A stretch of DNA of 64,000 bases from Roseburia intestinalis L1-82 (GTDB taxonomy: Bacteria; Bacillota; Clostridia; Lachnospirales; Lachnospiraceae): NCBI RefSeq assembly GCF_900537995.1, contig NZ_LR027880.1, positions 3,480,001-3,544,000 of the forward strand, read 5' to 3'. Below the pieces are notes generated by a model. The model was not told the DNA's origin and made no database searches. It saw only the letters and a list, made by a program, of their open reading frames with translations. Of this stretch, positions 7,955-16,755 are shown one piece after another. Both the position numbers and the translations under genes were made by a program. How positions within the stretch are numbered: the first letter of the stretch is position 1; each line of letters starts with the position of its first letter.

Positions 7955-8956
7955 CTTTAACCGGTTCAGTATTTCTGAAAACGCAAGGCATCCCAGGACG
8001 GCGGCGGTAATGCGCAGTGCATGATACAGAACAAATGGTACAACTGCGCCGCCCGGCACAGGAATTGCGATAAATTTGGATGCAATACGTTCGACAACTT
8101 CTAAGGCAAAGATGTGGAAGGCGAGCAGGAAGATCGTATTTTTTCCGACGTAGGCGATGAATCTGCCCGGTGCCGTATTTTCGATCAGTTTGCCAAACCA
8201 GATGCAGAGCAGTGATCCGGTGAGTCCGACGATGATGAAAAATGGGACGCTGAATGCTCCGTAGATGCCGTATTCGCGGATGGACATATTGATGCCGGGA
8301 TCAAGACAGCTTGTCAGGATGTAGATGACAAATACCGCTGCGATTAACGGAATATTCCATTTTTTTTCGAAGAACTGTGCTCTCCCAAGCAGGGTTCCTG
8401 CAATCATGAAGATGGTTCCCACGCAGGCAAGATCGATGCTCCATGGAAGGAGTACCGGAATATCTGCAAGTGCCATTGTGATGGCAGTCAAAACGATCAG
8501 TGTACCGATTAAAAATTTCCGGTCAGAAAGGCAGCGGTCAATGACCAGATGATAGACAAGACTCGCTGCAAAAAATGCGGTCAGATACCACATGGCACCA
8601 TTTGCCACGGTAAACAAATAAACGTTATCCTTGACGACTGTCGTGTCGTACAGGCAGTATCTGGAATAAAGAATTCCAAATGCAGACGCTTTTGTCTCCG
8701 CAAGTGTTCTTCCCATCAGCACATAGACTGCCAAAAGCACTGCACTGTATCCAAAATACGGGATCAGAAGGCGTTTTGCCTTGTGTTCAATATTTTCTTT
8801 GTAACTTCTTCCCTCTTTATAAATATATCCCGAAACCACAAAAAACAGCGGAATGTAATAATTGATCAGAAAGCGGCTCAGCCCGCAGCTGTGTGAGATA
8901 ATGACAAGCAAAAGTCCGAATCCCCTTGCCACATCCAGATATTGATATCGTTTCAT
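7928..8956 (-). CDS. Acyltransferase-3 family membrane protein (sugar O-acetyltransferase-like)
   Basis: 342 residues, about ten membrane segments. The N-terminus YLDVARGFGLLLVIISHS, with a membrane-embedded His, and FFVVSGYIYKEG match the acyltransferase-3 family (WcfF/OafA/fucose acetylase-like), which moves acetyl or other acyl groups onto surface sugars. The ATG at 8956 has AGGAG five bases upstream and lies two bases after the asnB stop, so the longer frame from 8974 is rejected. The C-terminus is very basic (KKRLRRKTR) and its coding sequence is repeated downstream. It is the last gene of the polysaccharide operon starting at 21002. Confidence 0.85.
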   Translation of the reverse strand: MKRYQYLDVARGFGLLLVIISHSCGLSRFLINYYIPLFFVVSGYIYKEGRSYKENIEHKAKRLLIPYFGYSAVLLAVYVLMGRTLAETKASAFGILYSRYCLYDTTVVKDNVYLFTVANGAMWYLTAFFAASLVYHLVIDRCLSDRKFLIGTLIVLTAITMALADIPVLLPWSIDLACVGTIFMIAGTLLGRAQFFEKKWNIPLIAAVFVIYILTSCLDPGINMSIREYGIYGAFSVPFFIIVGLTGSLLCIWFGKLIENTAPGRFIAYVGKNTIFLLAFHIFALEVVERIASKFIAIPVPGGAVVPFVLYHALRITAAVLGCLAFSEILNRLKKRLRRKTR

Positions 8957-8958
8957 TT

Positions 8959-10833
8959 TTACTCCTGTATCCAATCCTGTTTAATCAGTGCACGCTCCCA
9001 CAGATACGGCTGAATCCGGTTCCAGATGTCCGCCGCCTGATGGAACGAAGCATTTTTACCTGCAAGAAAATCAGAAAGATCACTGCGCACTTTTGCGGGA
9101 TCATCGATCAGGCTGCAGTTTGCAAAGTCTGCAGATGCCACCGTATCCTCAAAAAACTGGCGGTACGGTCCCCTCATCCAGTCAAGAATCGGAGCATTAA
9201 ATCCCAGCTTGGTACGGCGGTAAGCAATCTCTTTTGGCATAAAAGCTGCGCCCGCATCACGGACGATCGATTTCGAAAAACCTCCGTGCAGTTTTGAACG
9301 CCATCCAATGGAAAATGCAAACTCTACGATCCTGTAATCCAGAAACGGCATACGGATCTCAACGCCCGCTGCCATGCTGTCCCTGTCATAGTTGCGCAGC
9401 AGTGTCGGCAGGATCGTCTCATGTGTGGAGACAAATAATGTCTTATTAAGATTATCCAGACGGTTCCAGTTCGGATGGTCAGAATACGCACTCTTTACAG
9501 TTTCTTTACCAAGCAGTTTTTTTGCATGGTATTTTAACATATATTCGCGGTAGAGTCTGTTTCTCTGCTTTTTAAATGCAGCTGACTGCTGACTCACTCC
9601 GTCTTCCGCATCCTGGTTTAAATATGCGGTCGTGATCATGTCGATTTCTTCTTTTGTCTTTGCATCCGGGTATGCTTTTAACACATCAAATCCATATCCC
9701 GCAAACAGCTCATCCGCCGCATGTCCGTCAAGGGAAACAGTGGTTCCCATCTCTCTCTCTTTTTTGTAGAGCTCCATCATCGGCACCTGTGGATTGCCCC
9801 AGAGTTCTTCAAAACAGTAAAGCTGGCGCAAAAACTCACGCTCTGAAACTGCGGAATCAATGTTCATAAAGGTATGGCTGATTCCAAGATAATCCGTCAC
9901 CTGTTTTGCATATTTTGTTTCATCCTGCGCCGTTCCCGGAAAACATGCCACATAAGCGTGCTGCCAGTCATTGTTGGCGCGCTCATCTGTCATGTTTTTG
10001 GAAATATAGGACATTGCGCAGATAACAGCGGAAGAATCAAGTCCTCCGGAAAGTCCGGTACCAAGTGTCACATCACTTCTCATGCGGATCTTGCAGGCAT
10101 CCAGAAACAATTCGCGGAACTGCTCTACCTGTTCCTCATAGGAATCCGGTACGCTGATCAGATGATCTAAGGTATTCCAGTAGCGTTTCAGTGTAATCTT
10201 TCCGTCTTTTACCCATGCATTGTGGCCTGCCGGGAACCGTTTGATTCCACGGATCAGACACTCCGGCTGTGACTCATAATGATTGTCTGCAAAGTAGCGG
10301 TCGAACATCGGCTTGTTTGCTTCTACCTTAGGCAAAAGCGGCAGAATTACTTTCATCTCCGATGCAAACGCAAAACCACCATCCGGCAGTTCGGCATAAA
10401 ATAACGGTTTTACTCCAAAACGGTCTCTGGAAATGAAAAGCTGTTTTGTCTGTTTATCCCAGATGGCAAATGTCCACATACCGTTGAAGCGTTCCACACA
10501 GGATTCACCCCACTCACAAAATGCAGCCATGATGACTTCGGAGTCGCTGGCACTGCGGAACGTATATCCCTTTTTCTTAAGCTCGTCCCGGATCTCGATA
10601 AAGTTATAGATCTCGCCGTTAAACGTCATCCAGTAACGCTCATTTGCATAGGACATCGGCTGGCTTCCGGCATTGGAAAGATCTAAAATGGATAATCTGC
10701 GGTGTCCTAATGTCACACCGTCCTCCTGCCACAGTCCGTAACCGTCCGGTCCACGGTGGATCATCGTGTTTAAGCATTTCATCGCCAGTTCCCGGTCTAC
10801 CTTTTTATTGACTACACCGTAAATTCCACACAT
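8959..10833 (-). CDS. asnB: Asparagine synthase, glutamine-hydrolysing
   Basis: 624 residues. Cys2 (MCGIYG) is the amidotransferase nucleophile. The class II glutaminase domain covers about 1-210 (RGPDG, FNGEIYN, DRFGVKP), followed by the synthetase domain with the PP-loop SGGLDSS at 262-268. In polysaccharide loci such AsnB-like proteins may amidate sugar or amino-acid substituents; true asparagine synthesis is equally possible. It lies within the transferase operon, two bases from the downstream acyltransferase, which favours a role in glycan modification. Confidence 0.9.
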   Translation of the reverse strand: MCGIYGVVNKKVDRELAMKCLNTMIHRGPDGYGLWQEDGVTLGHRRLSILDLSNAGSQPMSYANERYWMTFNGEIYNFIEIRDELKKKGYTFRSASDSEVIMAAFCEWGESCVERFNGMWTFAIWDKQTKQLFISRDRFGVKPLFYAELPDGGFAFASEMKVILPLLPKVEANKPMFDRYFADNHYESQPECLIRGIKRFPAGHNAWVKDGKITLKRYWNTLDHLISVPDSYEEQVEQFRELFLDACKIRMRSDVTLGTGLSGGLDSSAVICAMSYISKNMTDERANNDWQHAYVACFPGTAQDETKYAKQVTDYLGISHTFMNIDSAVSEREFLRQLYCFEELWGNPQVPMMELYKKEREMGTTVSLDGHAADELFAGYGFDVLKAYPDAKTKEEIDMITTAYLNQDAEDGVSQQSAAFKKQRNRLYREYMLKYHAKKLLGKETVKSAYSDHPNWNRLDNLNKTLFVSTHETILPTLLRNYDRDSMAAGVEIRMPFLDYRIVEFAFSIGWRSKLHGGFSKSIVRDAGAAFMPKEIAYRRTKLGFNAPILDWMRGPYRQFFEDTVASADFANCSLIDDPAKVRSDLSDFLAGKNASFHQAADIWNRIQPYLWERALIKQDWIQE

Positions 10834-10939
10834 ACTAAACCTCGTTTCTGATATAAATATTTATGAATCAAAAAAATTTGAAACTTATTAGGGAATTAAA
10901 TTGTTCACAACTTTCATATACTAAATTTAAATTTCATAA

Positions 10940-11668
10940 TTATTTCCGATGAATCAGCCACAGATAACGTGTATTCGTGACCAGATAACGTTTAAACAAT
11001 CTCTTCGGATCCTGCAGCAGACGATATAACCATTCCAGGCTCAATTTCTGCATCCAGCCCGGCGCACGTTTAATGTTTCCGGCATGGTAGTCAAAGCCTG
11101 CCCCGACACCGATCATCACGCCGTTTACATGGTCCTTATGAGCATACATCCATTTTTCCTGCTTCGGTGCTCCAAGTCCCACCCAGATGATATCTGCTCC
11201 GGATGCATTGATCTGGTCGATCATCTCTTTATCTTCCGCTTCGGACAACTCGCGAAACGGCGGTGACACCATTCCTGCAATCTGAAGATGTGGATATTTT
11301 TCTGCCAGTTTTTCTTTTAACAGAGCAAGCGTCTCCTCACTGCTCCCGTAAAAATAATGTTTCAGTCCGTTATCGCGTGCAAATAATGCAAGCATCAGAT
11401 CCGGTCCTGTCACACGCTCCGCCTCCGGGAATCCGTGTTTTCTGCTGTAACCGGAAAGCGGCCCGCCATCCGGCAGAACAAACGCGGCATCTGCCTGTAC
11501 CGTGTGATACTGCGGATCGTCATGCGCCATCACGGTCGTGTGCACATTTCCCACACAGATATATTTTCCCCGCAGCTGCTCTATATTCTGCTCGATCAGA
11601 TTTACGGTCTTTTCCATATCCGTCACAAGGATATCAAGGCCTAAAATATTACATGTTTTCAGTTCCAT
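10940..11668 (-). CDS. WecG/TagA/CpsF-family glycosyltransferase
   Basis: 242 residues. Matches the family (GT26) by TDMEKTVNLIEQNI near the N-terminus, LPDGGPLSGYSRKHG, ERVTGPDLM and WVGLGAPKQEKWM. These enzymes transfer N-acetylmannosamine or related sugars from UDP to an undecaprenyl-linked acceptor on the inner membrane face, an early step in teichoic acid, enterobacterial common antigen or capsule assembly. The C-terminus has the membrane-associating basic region ending in LWLIHRK. In the same direction as asnB and the flippase genes. Confidence 0.9.
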   Translation of the reverse strand: MELKTCNILGLDILVTDMEKTVNLIEQNIEQLRGKYICVGNVHTTVMAHDDPQYHTVQADAAFVLPDGGPLSGYSRKHGFPEAERVTGPDLMLALFARDNGLKHYFYGSSEETLALLKEKLAEKYPHLQIAGMVSPPFRELSEAEDKEMIDQINASGADIIWVGLGAPKQEKWMYAHKDHVNGVMIGVGAGFDYHAGNIKRAPGWMQKLSLEWLYRLLQDPKRLFKRYLVTNTRYLWLIHRK

Positions 11669-11728
11669 ATTTTTTCCCTGCTTCTTTTCTTCCTGCCATT
11701 TTCATGCTGTAAACATCTTAGCAGATAT

Positions 11729-12568
11729 TTATGATTCCTTCCGGCATACCGTCTCAAGCGGTATATTCCCTATATACGATGGAAGTAAACTGAATGTACT
11801 GTTATAACTTCCTAAAATTTTTCTGCACTTTGACAGTGCGATCATCTCCACAAATGCTTCCTCAATTCCCTCTTTCGAATCGCGGTCGATCACATCCGAC
11901 TGCGGGAAGATCAGCTTTGCATCCGGCAGTAATTCTTTCAATTCCCTGCGTACCTCTTTGTCATCTGTTGCCACAAAAAAACATGTTTCTTTATCCGCTT
12001 CCAGTTCTTTTTTCATACGCTCGGCAAACAATGCCAGCGGACTGTTTGCGATCGCATCCGTATGGTCAGTCCTTCTCACATGTACCCCCACACAATTTCC
12101 AGTCAGTTCACGAAACAGATAGTCACCTTTTTCTTCAATGTTTTTGCCTGGCTTTAAAAAGGAATAACTCTCTGCCCCGACCTCGCAGATCGGCCCAAAT
12201 GCTTTTAAATAGATGACCGGTGTCTGCTCGATCAGGTGGAATAGTCCTTCATACCCTTCCGTTTCTTTGATCTGTTCCACATCATCACACTCTAAGAAAC
12301 GATCTGCCATTTTTCTCCATTTCTTTTTTGCATGATTCCCAAGAAGCTGTGCCACCGGCTCATTCTTAAATCCATTTTCGCTGATCTCCACCACCTCAAA
12401 CGGCAGATCAAACAGCTCTGAAAAACTGATGTTGCATCCGACTTCACGTTTCCACATCACGACCAGCCTGCGGTTTAATTTTTCTGCCACCGCATAAGCA
12501 GAACCCAGACCAAGCAGTCTGTTTCCAAGCCCTGCACACGGCTCTATGATTATCATCGGTTCACTCAT
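11729..12568 (-). CDS. Fucosyltransferase-like protein (GT-B, HVRRTD motif)
   Basis: 279 residues. GLGNRLLGLGSAYAVAEKLNR near the N-terminus and VGVHVRRTDHTD in the middle are the acceptor and GDP-fucose binding signatures shared by O-fucosyltransferase and NodZ-like (alpha-1,6) enzymes; YNSTFSLLPSYIG closes the C-terminal Rossmann fold. It differs from the GT11 enzyme encoded nearby, so it probably adds a second fucose linkage. Exact linkage and acceptor unknown. The start overlaps the ABC transporter stop by four bases (ATGA), a coupled pair. Confidence 0.65.
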   Translation of the reverse strand: MSEPMIIIEPCAGLGNRLLGLGSAYAVAEKLNRRLVVMWKREVGCNISFSELFDLPFEVVEISENGFKNEPVAQLLGNHAKKKWRKMADRFLECDDVEQIKETEGYEGLFHLIEQTPVIYLKAFGPICEVGAESYSFLKPGKNIEEKGDYLFRELTGNCVGVHVRRTDHTDAIANSPLALFAERMKKELEADKETCFFVATDDKEVRRELKELLPDAKLIFPQSDVIDRDSKEGIEEAFVEMIALSKCRKILGSYNSTFSLLPSYIGNIPLETVCRKES

Positions 12569-14310
12569 ACGCTTTCCTTCTCTTTCCTTGTCACACTGCC
12601 ACCCTCTACCTGATATACCATGTCACAATTTTTGATCGTAGACAGGCGGTGTGCAATAATCAGCATTGTCATCTTACCCTGTAAGCTGTCGATTGCTTCC
12701 ATAACAGCAGCTTCTGTTTCCGTATCCAGTGCGGAAGTTGCCTCATCCAGCACTAACACTTCCGGTCTGCGGTATAGCGCACGTGCAATACCGATACGCT
12801 GACGCTGTCCACCGGATAAGCGTACACCGGCCTCTCCGATCATGGTATCTAAGCCCTCATCAAGGGATTTTACAAATTCATCCAGCTGTGCCTGTTTTAA
12901 GGCTGCCCATATTTCAGCATCATCAATACTTTTTACCTTACCAAACGCAATATTATTGCGGATTGTATCGTCCAACATGTAGATAGTCTGTGGGATATAA
13001 CCGATCTTATCATGCCATCCACGGTAAGATTCTTTGATATCCATACCATCTACCGTGATCTTTCCGGCCTGCGGTTTTAAAACACCCAGGATCAGGTCGA
13101 CCATCGTGGTCTTTCCGGCACCGGACGGTCCGATAAATGCAACGGACTTGTTTTTCGGGATTGTCACATTGACATGGGCTAATACCGCATCCTCAGTATC
13201 CGGGTAATGGAAGGTCATATCCTCGACTTTGATTTCTTTGTCTAATGTTACTTTTTTGTAATTTTCTTCTTTTTCTGTCTGGATCTCCATATCGCGGATC
13301 GCAGCATACTCTTCACCGATCTTGTGGATCACGACACCGTTATGGATGATCGATCCTAAATATTCAGACATCTTATTTGCAGAAGGAAGCAGGGCAAATG
13401 CTGCTGCCGCAAATACTGCAAGTGTTCCGACAAACTGCTCCGGGCTTGTGGATGTCGCGTTGATACGGACAATGATTGCCGCCATAAGTCCCGTGATACA
13501 GAGTGCTTCCATGATCGGTTTCGGAATGGAACTTAAGAAAGAGTTCTGTTTGATGACATAGGTGTAAAGACCATTCTGCTTTACAAATTCCCCTTCAAAA
13601 TATGCCTCGCGGTTTGCGATCTTGATCTCTTTGATACCGCCGAACGCCTGCTGCATACACTGCAGGATATTGGCGTTGTATTTTCTTCTGTCATCACCGA
13701 AACGCGCTAAGGTTCGGCGCAGTTTTTTCATAAAGATAAATACCATAACGACCATCGCAAACGCAACGCCTAAGGTGAGCAGCGCATCTTTTACTAAAAG
13801 ATATCCTACTAAGATCAGGCTGACGCAGAGTTCTGATGCAAGCTGGAGCATATTTAACACCGCCGCATAAAACATCTCCGGATCCGTATTGATATCACGC
13901 ATCAGCTCGGCACTGTTGTGGTTTAAGAAAAATGTGTAATCTCTGCTGATATAATATTTCATCATGCGGTCCTGCATCTCGCGTTTTCCATAATAGGAGA
14001 AGCAGTACAGCATGTTATTGATAAAAATGATAAACGCATTTTTTGCAATATACACGATAATGATCAGCACCGAGAGCAGCGTGATCAGCTGATTGGTATT
14101 CTGCATGTGAAATCCATCATAAACAGAACGTATGATGTCATTTTTCAATAACTCTTCCGGATTCATCACCGCTGTGATAAACGGGGATAACACCGAAACA
14201 CCAAGCAGGCTGACACCGGAATTGATCAGTATCAGAAACATCATTCCGACAAGCTTGCGCTTCTGCTTTCCATCAAAAACTTTTAGTACACTTTTTACCA
14301 AATCTTTCAT
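12565..14310 (-). CDS. MsbA/PglK-type ABC exporter, probable lipid-linked glycan flippase
   Basis: 581 residues, a half-transporter. The N-terminal membrane domain (about 20-310) has six predicted helices. The ATPase domain has Walker A GPSGAGKTTMVDL, Q-loop IGYIPQ, signature LSGGQRQRIGIARAL and Walker B VLVLDEATSALD. Family members move lipid-linked oligosaccharides or lipids outward as dimers. Position between two fucosyltransferase genes suggests that it flips the glycan built here, in place of a Wzx protein, none of which is visible in this operon. Confidence 0.88.
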   Translation of the reverse strand: MKDLVKSVLKVFDGKQKRKLVGMMFLILINSGVSLLGVSVLSPFITAVMNPEELLKNDIIRSVYDGFHMQNTNQLITLLSVLIIIVYIAKNAFIIFINNMLYCFSYYGKREMQDRMMKYYISRDYTFFLNHNSAELMRDINTDPEMFYAAVLNMLQLASELCVSLILVGYLLVKDALLTLGVAFAMVVMVFIFMKKLRRTLARFGDDRRKYNANILQCMQQAFGGIKEIKIANREAYFEGEFVKQNGLYTYVIKQNSFLSSIPKPIMEALCITGLMAAIIVRINATSTSPEQFVGTLAVFAAAAFALLPSANKMSEYLGSIIHNGVVIHKIGEEYAAIRDMEIQTEKEENYKKVTLDKEIKVEDMTFHYPDTEDAVLAHVNVTIPKNKSVAFIGPSGAGKTTMVDLILGVLKPQAGKITVDGMDIKESYRGWHDKIGYIPQTIYMLDDTIRNNIAFGKVKSIDDAEIWAALKQAQLDEFVKSLDEGLDTMIGEAGVRLSGGQRQRIGIARALYRRPEVLVLDEATSALDTETEAAVMEAIDSLQGKMTMLIIAHRLSTIKNCDMVYQVEGGSVTRKEKESV

Positions 14311-14323
14311 TCTTTTACCTTTC

Positions 14324-15202
14324 TTACTTTAAAATAATCCAGTTTTTCTGCCGCATCCGTTCGCTTAACAGATCATCCGGCATAATGACCGTCTTATCCG
14401 GGTTCTGATTCAGATAAGCTGCCCATGTCGAAAACGTACTATTGGACAATATCTGGTTCTGGCATGCCGCCATCAGGAAAAATTCATCCACATCCGAAAA
14501 TTCTCCCATCTCTGAGACAAATTCCAGCCTGTTTTCTGCCTGTCCCACTGCGTCTTTTTTCTGGCTTTCCAGCACAGGGGCAAGCGCTTCTTCTGCACGC
14601 TCCATATCATTGGTAAACACAATATAGCGTACTCCCGGCTTTTCCTGTTCCATGCGTTCCATGGCATGTTTAAAATAGGCTCCGGCAGGTCCCATGATAT
14701 CACCGCCTCTGACATGCACGGCACAGGTCGGCGTTTTTTTGAACTCTTCCTGTAATTTTTTTACCGTCTCACTCTGCTCGTAAGCCGGCGTCATCATCGC
14801 AGTGATCTCATCTAAATAATCTTCAAAATAGGCAAGGTGCTGCCAGTAACCATATAAATATTTATTTCGAAGTCCTTTTTTCTTATAAACTCTCGGATCG
14901 ATATCATTCACATCATACCGGTGGTCACGGTTATGGTACACCTCGCGCTCTTTGATCACATGATATTTTAACGCACGTCTTAAGTTCTTGTAAATCTTCT
15001 GTCCCAAATTACGGTTTGGAAATGATTCCTTTTTATCGTATTTCAGATGAAACTTGTCCAGTTCAAAATCCCGCAGTGTAGAATTGTCACATTCTGAAAT
15101 ATCAAGAACCAGCGAATCGCCATCCCGCCTTGCCTGGGCATATCCGCAGGCATAATTAAACAGCTGGTTTCCCATGCCGTCTCCAATTTTTACTGCAATC
15201 AT
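14324..15202 (-). CDS. Alpha-1,2-fucosyltransferase (GT11)
   Basis: 292 residues. Starts MIAVKIGDGMGNQLFNYA, the classic GT11 N-terminus, with VHVRGGDIMG as the HxRxGD GDP-fucose motif and ILSNSTFSTWAAYLN near the C-terminus. It would transfer L-fucose from GDP-fucose in alpha-1,2 linkage, giving H-antigen-like termini on the surface glycan. The open frame reaches 15346, but the conserved start is the ATG at 15202, with GAGAGG about ten bases upstream. Supplied by manC, gmd and fcl. Confidence 0.9.
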   Translation of the reverse strand: MIAVKIGDGMGNQLFNYACGYAQARRDGDSLVLDISECDNSTLRDFELDKFHLKYDKKESFPNRNLGQKIYKNLRRALKYHVIKEREVYHNRDHRYDVNDIDPRVYKKKGLRNKYLYGYWQHLAYFEDYLDEITAMMTPAYEQSETVKKLQEEFKKTPTCAVHVRGGDIMGPAGAYFKHAMERMEQEKPGVRYIVFTNDMERAEEALAPVLESQKKDAVGQAENRLEFVSEMGEFSDVDEFFLMAACQNQILSNSTFSTWAAYLNQNPDKTVIMPDDLLSERMRQKNWIILK

Positions 15203-15216
15203 TCCTCTGTTACCTC

Positions 15217-16755
15217 TCACTTTTCCTGTGTCCTCTGGTGTTTCCCTGGAAAATGGATTTTTTCTGAAAGCAATGCCATTTCCTTTGCACAGCAGGGCAG
15301 CAGGATAAATACATACGGATACACATACTGGCTTTTGGCTTCCCATATTATATGCAAAAGAAATCCGCCTGTAAAAAATAAAAAAATATAGTTACAATCA
15401 TACTTCCTGTTTCTTCGATCCGCAACAAAAATTGTTGCAAGAACAAACAGCATGATCACAAATCCCTTCATCGCCAGGGCAATCTGCGGTTCTATACTTT
15501 TTCCCGAATAAAGTTCATTAAAAAACTCTGTCTTATTTTCTGCCCCTGCATCCGGCAGCGGGCCGCTCCAGAGTGATTCATACATCGGATCACACCACAT
15601 GGATTCCAGTTTTTCGGAGAAAAACTCATACGCAGTATCCGGATTATGCCGGAAAATATAAATATTATCCCTGATCTTTGCTTTGCCAAGCTCTGTTGCT
15701 TTCTCCGGGTCATATCCTGCTTCCGAAAAGAGCCAGTCCGAACAGCCGTTATACCAGCCTGCTGCATTATTGTAATAAGGCTCCGTTCCCATTGCAATCC
15801 ATAAAATCTTTGGTTTTCCACCACAGAGTACGCCACCTGTTTCTTTGTTATACCACGCATGGAATGCCTTTCCAGGAAGCACTGACACAACCATCACCAG
15901 AACTGCAAGTAAGATCAGCCTCCATTTTTTTTCTTTTAAGATCCGAAGAAAACACAATATTGCGATCGTTATCGATCCTATAATATTATTTCCTTTCAAA
16001 ATAACTGCAAGCATTACAAAAATGACACACAATATCATATGCTTCCAGTTGCCGCTCTCCAAAGATTTATCCAGAAACAAAAATGCCAGAAGTATGAAAA
16101 ACAATCCCGGAATAATTCCATATGCAAATGCCAGGAAGAAAAACTGTGGCAAAAATAAAAATGAAAAAAGTATCACATACAGATTTGTCTTGTGATTTTG
16201 TCCAAAACACCGGTCTGTCAGCTTCCAGATCACAAAATTGATCCCTATGATCTGCAGGAGATTGACCGCATATAAAAAGCGCACATCCGTGCTGATAAAA
16301 CCAATCAGATATTCATAGGTCACAAAACTTAACTGATGTTCATTCAGATAGATATCCTGTCCCGGATTTAAAAATGAAAAATCATGCTGTCTCATAAGCA
16401 CAGAACCGTTATGTGCACTGTACGCATCCATGCGCAATTCCGTTGAAACATTCGCAATCCAGTATATCCCTGCAATTATATAAATTACAGTAAATACAAT
16501 AAAGAGTATTTTTTCATCAATCTTTTGAATTTTAGATCCTGCGATCAAAAATACCACAAAAATCAGAACTGCGAGCACCAGTGCTGTGATACTGGTGCGC
16601 TCTATGCTCACATCCTCCGTCCACACATATGCCACTTTCGACCGATACAGCAGATTCAAAACTGCTACAAAACCGACACAGCAAAGCATCACCAGCCAGA
16701 TTATATTCTGACAAAACCATTCAAACAGCTCAATTACTTTTTTTATCTTTTGCAT
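15217..16755 (-). CDS. Multi-pass membrane glycosyltransferase-like protein (GT-C)
   Basis: About 512 residues with 10-12 membrane segments. The first extracellular loop contains ELRMDAYSAHN and NPGQDIYLNEHQLSFVTYEYLIG, a pattern typical of GT39/GT-C enzymes that use polyprenyl-phosphate sugars. No specific family was recognised. The N-terminus overlaps the end of the upstream gene. Possible starts are TTG at 16779 and ATGs at 16764 and 16755; the last has GGGGA eleven bases before it and is used here with little certainty. Probably acts on the extracellular side during glycan decoration. Confidence 0.65.
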   Translation of the reverse strand: MQKIKKVIELFEWFCQNIIWLVMLCCVGFVAVLNLLYRSKVAYVWTEDVSIERTSITALVLAVLIFVVFLIAGSKIQKIDEKILFIVFTVIYIIAGIYWIANVSTELRMDAYSAHNGSVLMRQHDFSFLNPGQDIYLNEHQLSFVTYEYLIGFISTDVRFLYAVNLLQIIGINFVIWKLTDRCFGQNHKTNLYVILFSFLFLPQFFFLAFAYGIIPGLFFILLAFLFLDKSLESGNWKHMILCVIFVMLAVILKGNNIIGSITIAILCFLRILKEKKWRLILLAVLVMVVSVLPGKAFHAWYNKETGGVLCGGKPKILWIAMGTEPYYNNAAGWYNGCSDWLFSEAGYDPEKATELGKAKIRDNIYIFRHNPDTAYEFFSEKLESMWCDPMYESLWSGPLPDAGAENKTEFFNELYSGKSIEPQIALAMKGFVIMLFVLATIFVADRRNRKYDCNYIFLFFTGGFLLHIIWEAKSQYVYPYVFILLPCCAKEMALLSEKIHFPGKHQRTQEK